This document shows positions 59,094 through 64,000 of a stretch of DNA of 64,000 bases, piece after piece (the first letter of the stretch is position 1; each line of letters begins with the position of its first letter). The notes below the pieces were generated by a model. The model worked only from the letters and a program-made list of their open reading frames with translations, ran no database searches and was not told the origin of the DNA. Both the position numbers and the translations under genes were made by a program. Location of the stretch: the NCBI RefSeq assembly GCF_004378255.1, contig NZ_SNQG01000001.1, positions 930,001-994,000 on the forward strand, given 5' to 3'. The DNA is from Mucilaginibacter phyllosphaerae (GTDB lineage Bacteria > Bacteroidota > Bacteroidia > Sphingobacteriales > Sphingobacteriaceae).

Positions 59094-60692
59094 TTATACG
59101 CCTAACAGTAATCTTGTTGGGTCTTCCAGCAGTTGTTTAACACGCACCAGGAAGCTTACCGATTCGCGGCCGTCAATGATACGGTGATCATATGACAGGG
59201 CCAGGTACATCATCGGGCGGATAACCACTTGCCCGTTTACGGCTACAGGGCGCTCAATAATATTGTGCATACCCAATATAGCCGATTGCGGCGAGTTGAT
59301 GATGGGGGTAGACATCATAGAACCAAACACACCACCGTTGGTGATGGTAAACGTGCCGCCGGTCATTTCGTTAATTGTTAATTTATTTTCGCGCGCTTTA
59401 CCGGCTAACACTACAATAGCTTTTTCAATTTCGGCAAGGCTCATGCTTTCCGCATTGCGGATAACCGGAACCACCAAACCTTTTGGAGCAGATACTGCGA
59501 TAGAGATATCAGCAAAATTGCTGTAAACCACCTCTTCGCCTTCTATGCGTGCGCCAACTGCCGGCCACTCTTTCAGTGCCTCGGTAACTGCTTTGGTAAA
59601 AAACGACATAAAGCCTAAGCCAACGCCGTGTTTCTCTTTAAACTTGTCTTTGTACTTGCTGCGCACTTCCATTATCGGCGCCATATCCACCTCGTTAAAG
59701 GTGGTTAACATGGCCGTTTCATTTTTAACAGCTACCAAACGTTTGGCAACCGTTTTACGTAACGACGACATTTTTTCCCTGCGGTCGCTTCTTGCCCCCG
59801 TTTCTGATTGAGGGGTTTGCGGTGCAGCAGGTTTTTGGCTTTCTGCTTGTGGCTTTTGGCTTTCTGCCTGCGCGTTAAGGGCATCGCCTTTGGTAATGCG
59901 GCCATCAACACCTGTACCGCTAACGGCTGTAGCAGCAACACCTTTTTCGGCCAATATTTTTGCAGCAGCAGGTGATGGTGTGCCCGATGCATAAGTTGTA
60001 CCTTTTGACGGAGCGGCTTGTGGTGATTCGTTCACTATATCTGCAACTGCAGGGGTAACCGGCGTTGCAGCGGCAGGAGCAGCGGCGCCGCCACCTTCAA
60101 TGGTACAAACTACTGCGCCAATGGCAAGGGTATCGCCTTCCCGGGCTATCGTTTTAAGTACGCCTGCTTTTTCGGCAGTAAGTTCAAAGGTTGCCTTGTC
60201 TGATTCCAGCTCGGCAATAGCCTCATCCATTTCAACCGCATCGCCATCCTTCTTCATCCAACGCGATAAAGTAACCTCGGTGATAGATTCGCCCACAGGT
60301 GGTACTTTAATTTCTAAAGATGATGAACCGCTCTGATCCGGGGCAGGTGCGTAACCATTAGCAGGTACTTCCGGGCTAACAGCAGTGCCGGGCTCTTCTG
60401 TTTTGGCAGTAGCCGGTGCAGCGGCAGGCGCGCTTTCGGCTTTGGCCGCAGGTGCGCCACCTTCTTCAATGGTAGCTACAATAGCGCCAATGGCTAATAC
60501 ATCGCCTTCGGCAGCGGCAGTTTTTAAAGTTCCGGCCTTTTCGGCAGTAAGCTCAAAAGTCGCCTTGTCTGATTCCAGTTCGGCTATCACTTCGTCCATT
60601 TCTACCTGGTCGCCATCCTTTTTTTTCCAGGCTGATAAGGTTACTTCGGTAATGGATTCGCCTACCGGCGGAACTTTTATTTCTAAACTCAT
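59094..60692 (-). CDS. sucB: 2-oxoglutarate dehydrogenase E2 (dihydrolipoyl succinyltransferase) with two lipoyl domains
   Basis: Core enzyme of the 2-oxoglutarate dehydrogenase complex (TCA cycle), transferring succinyl groups to CoA. Domain order: lipoyl domain 1 (~3-77, lipoyl-Lys43 in [10 protein letters not shown]), linker, lipoyl domain 2 (~126-200, Lys166, nearly the same sequence), Ala/Pro linker, E1/E3-binding domain (~236-272), a second linker with two AESQKP blocks (~275-290), and the catalytic domain (305-532) with active-site His503 and Asp507 ([12 protein letters not shown]). Classical E2o enzymes, such as E. coli SucB, have one lipoyl domain and ~400 residues, so 532 residues and two near-identical domains point to an intragenic duplication. 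It lies 111 bp downstream of sucA. Confidence 0.95.
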   Translation of the reverse strand: MSLEIKVPPVGESITEVTLSAWKKKDGDQVEMDEVIAELESDKATFELTAEKAGTLKTAAAEGDVLAIGAIVATIEEGGAPAAKAESAPAAAPATAKTEEPGTAVSPEVPANGYAPAPDQSGSSSLEIKVPPVGESITEVTLSRWMKKDGDAVEMDEAIAELESDKATFELTAEKAGVLKTIAREGDTLAIGAVVCTIEGGGAAAPAAATPVTPAVADIVNESPQAAPSKGTTYASGTPSPAAAKILAEKGVAATAVSGTGVDGRITKGDALNAQAESQKPQAESQKPAAPQTPQSETGARSDRREKMSSLRKTVAKRLVAVKNETAMLTTFNEVDMAPIMEVRSKYKDKFKEKHGVGLGFMSFFTKAVTEALKEWPAVGARIEGEEVVYSNFADISIAVSAPKGLVVPVIRNAESMSLAEIEKAIVVLAGKARENKLTINEMTGGTFTITNGGVFGSMMSTPIINSPQSAILGMHNIIERPVAVNGQVVIRPMMYLALSYDHRIIDGRESVSFLVRVKQLLEDPTRLLLGV

Positions 60693-60803
60693 ATTTTAGT
60701 AGTTGTAAGTTTTTATTAGTTGAAAGTATAAAGTTAAAGGTTGAAAGTAGATAAAGTGATCGGCAAACCCTTTTAACTTTCTACTTTAAACTCTTAACTC
60801 TTA
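60693..60803. repeat. sucA-sucB spacer with TAAAGTTTAAAGG-type inverted sequence
   Basis: AGTTAAAGGTTGAAAGTAG (60731-60749) and, inverted, CTTTCTACTTTAAACTCTTAACT (60778-60799) flank the central ~30 bp. The sequence is low-complexity intergenic repeat type and has no coding capacity. It separates two genes that are expected to be co-transcribed. Confidence 0.45.
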
Positions 60804-63611
60804 TCAATCCGCACCCGCGTTAGCCATTTTTTCTGTTGTTTTTTTGATGGTTTCCTTAACTGCTTTACCTGCAGGTGCTTCAAACGCTTTAGATACGATG
60901 TGCAATTGCTGCGCGGCATGCTGCTTGGCAAAACCTGTAGCTGTGCTGCTACCCTCTAAACGCGATATAACATTCAGGTTCAACACCCTGTCGTTATGGA
61001 ATTTACGGCAAATGTATGGCCATGCACCCATATTCTCGGGCTCTTCCTGTACCCAGAAAAACTCGGTAGCTTTTTCATATTTGGCCTTAAGCTTTAAAAT
61101 TTGCTGTATTGGCGTTGGGTACAATTGCTCTACACGGATAATGGCAACATCCTTGCGCTTATCTGCCTGCTGCTTTTCGTACAGGTCGTAATAAACTTTA
61201 CCGGTACAAAGCAGTACACGTTTAACCTTTTTAGGGTCGGCGTAGTTATCGTCAATCGTTTCGTGGAATTTACCGTTGGTAAAATCTGCCAGTGGCGATA
61301 CGCAGTTAGGGCTGCGCAGTAAACTTTTTGGTGTAAAAATAATGAGCGGCTTGCGGAAACTGCGGTGCATTTGCCTTCTTAAGATATGAAAGAAGTTTGC
61401 CGGCGTAGTACAGTTGGCCACCTGGATATTATCATCCGCGCAAAGCTCTAAAAAGCGCTCTACACGTGCCGATGAATGCTCGGGGCCCTGCCCTTCGTAA
61501 CCGTGCGGCAACAACATCACCAAACCGTTACCACGCTGCCATTTTGTTTCGGCGCTGGCAATATACTGGTCTACAATGATCTGTGCACCGTTAAAGAAAT
61601 CGCCAAACTGGGCTTCCCAAATGGTTAAGGCATTGGGGTTGGCCAGGGCGTAACCATATTCAAAACCTAAAACACCGTACTCTGAAAGCAGGGAGTTGAA
61701 TATGCTTAATTTGGCTTGTGTATCGATGGTTTCCAACGGTGTAAACTCGTCTTCAGAATCAACCAGCGTTAATACCGCATGGCGGTGAGAGAAGGTACCG
61801 CGTTTAACATCCTCACCGCTTAACCTTACCGGGAAACCGTCTTTTAACAGTGTACCGTAGGCAAGTAATTCGCCCATTGCCCAATCAAACATTTGTGTTT
61901 TGTTAACCATGGCGTTACGGTCTTCAAACAGCTTTTCTATCTTTTTAAAGAATGCTTTATCTTTTGGAAGCGTAGTAATGGCATTGCCTATCTCGCTGAT
62001 GGTCTCTTCGCTTACAGAGGTATCCGGCGTACTAATAAATTCTTTATGATTTGCCAGGTGCAGGCCTTTCCAGGCGCCTTCAAACATCGGGATGGTATCT
62101 GTAAACCTGTCGGCAGCCTTTGCTTCATCAAGCATGCCCTGCAATTCGGCACGGAAACTTTTTTCCAGCTCCTTTACAAATTTATCGTCAACCGTACCTT
62201 CGGTGATTAGTTTTTTGCTGTAGATCTGTAAAGGGTTGGCATGTGCCTCAATGGCCTTGTATAATACCGGCTGGGTAAATTTAGGCTCATCCGCCTCGTT
62301 GTGGCCATAGCGGCGGTAACAAAGTATATCAATAAACACATCCTCGTTAAACACCTGGCGATATTCCATAGCCAGGTTAATTACATAAACCAATGCCTCA
62401 ACATCGTCGCCATTTACGTGGAAAACCGGCGAAAGCACCGTTTTGGCCACATCTGTACAATAAGTACTTGAACGGGCATCTTTATAATTGGTGGTGAAAC
62501 CGATTTGATTGTTGATAACCAGGTGGATGGTACCGCCGGTGCTGTAACCGTCCAGTTTTTCCATCTGCAATACCTCGTAAACAATGCCCTGGCCTGCTAC
62601 GGATGCATCGCCATGAATTAATATCGGGGCGATCTTAGAATGATCGCTGCTGTATTTAAAATCAATTTTTGCGCGGGTGATACCTTCTACAACCGGGTCA
62701 ACCGCTTCCAGGTGCGAAGGGTTAGGACAAAGGCTTAAGTGTACCTTTTTGCCTTGTTTGGTTTGGATATCTGTTGAATAGCCCAGGTGATACTTTACAT
62801 CGCCGCCAAATGGAGATGATGCATCGAAGTTTTTACCTTCAAATTCAGAGAACACTTCTTTGTAAGTTTTCTCCATGATGTTGGTAAGCACGTTTAAACG
62901 GCCACGGTGCGCCATACCGATGATAAACTCTTCGATACCCAGTTCCGAACCCTTTTTGATAACCGAATCAAGGGCCGGGATCAATGCTTCGGCACCTTCT
63001 AACGAAAACCGCTTTTGGCCCAGAAATTTAGTACCCAAAAAATTCTCAAAAGTAACGGCTTCGTTCAGTTTCCCCAGGATCTGCTTTTTTTCATCGGCTG
63101 TAAAAGATGGGGTGTTGCGCTTTTTCTCCATCCTGTCCTCAAACCATTTTAGTTTGATAGGATTACGGATGTAGGTATATTCTGCACCAATAGACTGGCA
63201 ATAGGTTTGCTCAAGCAACTGGCGGATATCTTTTAGTTTGGCGGGGCCTAAACCAACTTCAACACCTGCATTGAATACGGTTTCCATATCTGCCTCGGTA
63301 AGGCCAAAGGTTTCCAGCTCTTTACCCGGAAAATACTTGCGGCGCTCGCGTACAGGATTGGTTTTGGTGAATAAATGGCCGCGCGAACGGTAACCATTTA
63401 TCATATTCAGCACATTGATCTCTTTAATGAAATGCTCGGATGTTTCGGCAGGCGCAGTACCTGCAGCCGCCTGGTTATCCTGGCCAAACAGAAATCCTTC
63501 AAAAAATTTCTGCCAGCCATAATCAACAGACTCTGGGTCTTGCTGATAAGCTTCGTATAAAGAGTTGATGTAGTCAGCGTTTGCGCTGTTTATATAATTT
63601 AGGCGATCCAT
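60804..63611 (-). CDS. sucA: 2-oxoglutarate dehydrogenase E1 component
   Basis: Thiamine-diphosphate-dependent E1 of the 2-oxoglutarate dehydrogenase complex. 935 residues from the ATG at 63611 (MDRLNYINSANADYINSLYEAYQQDP), matching the family's N-terminal motif. An in-frame ATG at 63659 is rejected because an exact -7 promoter box (63636-63643) lies between the two. Landmarks: IGMAHRGRLNVLTNI, HLGYSTDIQTKQGKKVHLSLCPNPSHLEAVDPVVEG, ILIHGDASVAGQGIVYE, QIGFTTNYKDARSSTYC, the CYRRYGHNEADEP region, and the C-terminal WVQEEPENMGAWPYI. It is followed by sucB on the same strand. Confidence 0.97.
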   Translation of the reverse strand: MDRLNYINSANADYINSLYEAYQQDPESVDYGWQKFFEGFLFGQDNQAAAGTAPAETSEHFIKEINVLNMINGYRSRGHLFTKTNPVRERRKYFPGKELETFGLTEADMETVFNAGVEVGLGPAKLKDIRQLLEQTYCQSIGAEYTYIRNPIKLKWFEDRMEKKRNTPSFTADEKKQILGKLNEAVTFENFLGTKFLGQKRFSLEGAEALIPALDSVIKKGSELGIEEFIIGMAHRGRLNVLTNIMEKTYKEVFSEFEGKNFDASSPFGGDVKYHLGYSTDIQTKQGKKVHLSLCPNPSHLEAVDPVVEGITRAKIDFKYSSDHSKIAPILIHGDASVAGQGIVYEVLQMEKLDGYSTGGTIHLVINNQIGFTTNYKDARSSTYCTDVAKTVLSPVFHVNGDDVEALVYVINLAMEYRQVFNEDVFIDILCYRRYGHNEADEPKFTQPVLYKAIEAHANPLQIYSKKLITEGTVDDKFVKELEKSFRAELQGMLDEAKAADRFTDTIPMFEGAWKGLHLANHKEFISTPDTSVSEETISEIGNAITTLPKDKAFFKKIEKLFEDRNAMVNKTQMFDWAMGELLAYGTLLKDGFPVRLSGEDVKRGTFSHRHAVLTLVDSEDEFTPLETIDTQAKLSIFNSLLSEYGVLGFEYGYALANPNALTIWEAQFGDFFNGAQIIVDQYIASAETKWQRGNGLVMLLPHGYEGQGPEHSSARVERFLELCADDNIQVANCTTPANFFHILRRQMHRSFRKPLIIFTPKSLLRSPNCVSPLADFTNGKFHETIDDNYADPKKVKRVLLCTGKVYYDLYEKQQADKRKDVAIIRVEQLYPTPIQQILKLKAKYEKATEFFWVQEEPENMGAWPYICRKFHNDRVLNLNVISRLEGSSTATGFAKQHAAQQLHIVSKAFEAPAGKAVKETIKKTTEKMANAGAD

Positions 63612-63635
63612 GAGAAACCATTGTTGTAAACGCAA

Positions 63636-63643
63636 CAAAATTA
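63636..63643 (-). promoter_or_regulatory. -7 promoter element of sucAB
   Basis: TAATTTTG on the minus strand exactly matches TAnnTTTG, 25 bp before the ATG at 63611. A TTTG lies 13 bases upstream, closer than the usual -33 distance. The predicted start point is near 63629, giving a leader of about 18 bases. Confidence 0.55.
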
Positions 63644-63810
63644 AGCATAATACATTCAAATGCTGAAATAATATGCAATTACTTTTCTATAATTTTTATA
63701 AAAGAAACCATACGGTATGTTTTAAGTACGAATAGAAAAATATAGCATCATGTTTATCCCTTTATACAGCATTGCTTGCCATAGCGCAGCTTGCTATAAA
63801 TTAAGTGAAA

Positions 63811-63850
63811 ATAAAAACAGGCCTTGCTAAATTTGTAAGCAGGCCTGTTT
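63811..63850 (-). terminator. Terminator of the right-edge gene
   Basis: Arms 63816-63828 and 63838-63849 pair as AACAGGCC(T)TGCT against AGCAGGCCTGTT with a one-base bulge. On the minus strand it is followed by TTTTTATTTT. It is located 27 bp past the stop of the partial lectin gene. Confidence 0.85.
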
Positions 63851-63876
63851 AAATGTGATATAAATTAAGATGATTA

Positions 63877-64000
63877 TCAGTTAAGCTGTGTTAAAGTAAA
63901 CTGTTGATTGGTTGAACTTAAGCTGCAGGTATATTGGTTTAAGGCAGCCCCGTTTGCTGTAGACGCGGCATTTACATCGAGGCATTTGCCACTAAGGGCC
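63877..64000 (-). CDS. 3' end of a ricin-type beta-trefoil lectin domain protein
   Basis: An open frame enters from the right edge and stops at 63877 (41 visible codons). The visible part reads SGKCLDVNAASTANGAALN, then QYTCSLSSTNQQFTLTQLN, matching the last repeat of a ricin B/CBM13-type trefoil (GKCLDV ... NG..L..W.C ... NQQF). The domain binds carbohydrate and is usually C-terminal on secreted glycoside hydrolases or lectins, so the full gene is probably a secreted carbohydrate-active protein. It ends without a type IX sorting domain. A strong terminator lies 27 bp downstream. Confidence 0.8.
   Translation of the reverse strand, partial: ALSGKCLDVNAASTANGAALNQYTCSLSSTNQQFTLTQLN

Noticed and set aside
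61893-62210. 105-codon open frame opposite sucA
   Set aside because: Shadow of sucA; no independent evidence.

Overview
This window looks like the chromosome of a Bacteroidota member, most likely family Sphingobacteriaceae (Mucilaginibacter/Pedobacter-like). The evidence is two TonB-receptor-type outer-membrane beta-barrel proteins with carboxypeptidase-like N-terminal domains, a type IX secretion C-terminal sorting domain, DUF2490, DUF5606, DUF885 and putative-porin families typical of the phylum, promoters matching TAnnTTTG rather than the E. coli -10 box, and gene-sized A+T-rich spacers full of short repeats. The genus is an inference from general gene content. I saw no rRNA, tRNA, CRISPR array, prophage, transposase or replication origin.

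Layout. 1-13 kb: end of a septum initiator (FtsB/DivIC) gene, a DUF885 lipoprotein, DinB and alpha/beta-hydrolase genes, and leucyl-tRNA synthetase flanked by two outer-membrane receptors. 13-24 kb: a HicAB toxin-antitoxin pair with a well-defined promoter/operator, enolase, a DUF2490 protein, a two-gene ABC-2 exporter, a membrane MutS-like ATPase, rlmH, a cation-diffusion-facilitator exporter, a Dabb protein, DUF5606 and a cyclophilin. 24-39 kb: a frameshifted EF-Tu-domain-3-like gene, a secreted protein, an lpxK-pnp-porin operon, a beta-lactamase-like hydrolase, a VOC protein, engB, a UbiA prenyltransferase, an M3 peptidase, a PAP2 phosphatase and an amino-acid permease. 38-50 kb: a glycan region (GH130, GT39, two GT4 enzymes) interleaved with DUF58, tandem DUF2490 paralogues and an outer-membrane protein. 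50-64 kb: a class III aminotransferase, an ECF-sigma/anti-sigma-like/periplasmic module, bcp, an M23 peptidase, an FAH-family hydrolase, a small T9SS sorting-domain protein, a Kup potassium transporter, sucB-sucA, and the 3' end of a ricin-lectin gene.

Most genes are housekeeping or envelope functions. The unusual material lies in the small elements. (i) An intergenic palindromic repeat with AGCCTCACC ends occurs between two genes and again in-frame inside leuS; other proteins (sucB linker, the signal peptide of the gene at 24738) also appear to contain captured intergenic repeat sequence. (ii) A conserved small EF-Tu-like gene is broken by one extra G in a G8 tract. (iii) An ECF sigma factor is followed by a membrane protein whose N-terminal half is five ~31-residue repeats built on F[TS]VPxxYF. 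(iv) The hicAB control region has a consensus Bacteroidota promoter, an inverted repeat at the predicted start of transcription and two mutually exclusive hairpins. (v) A TGTTAAGCAT motif recurs upstream of two envelope genes.
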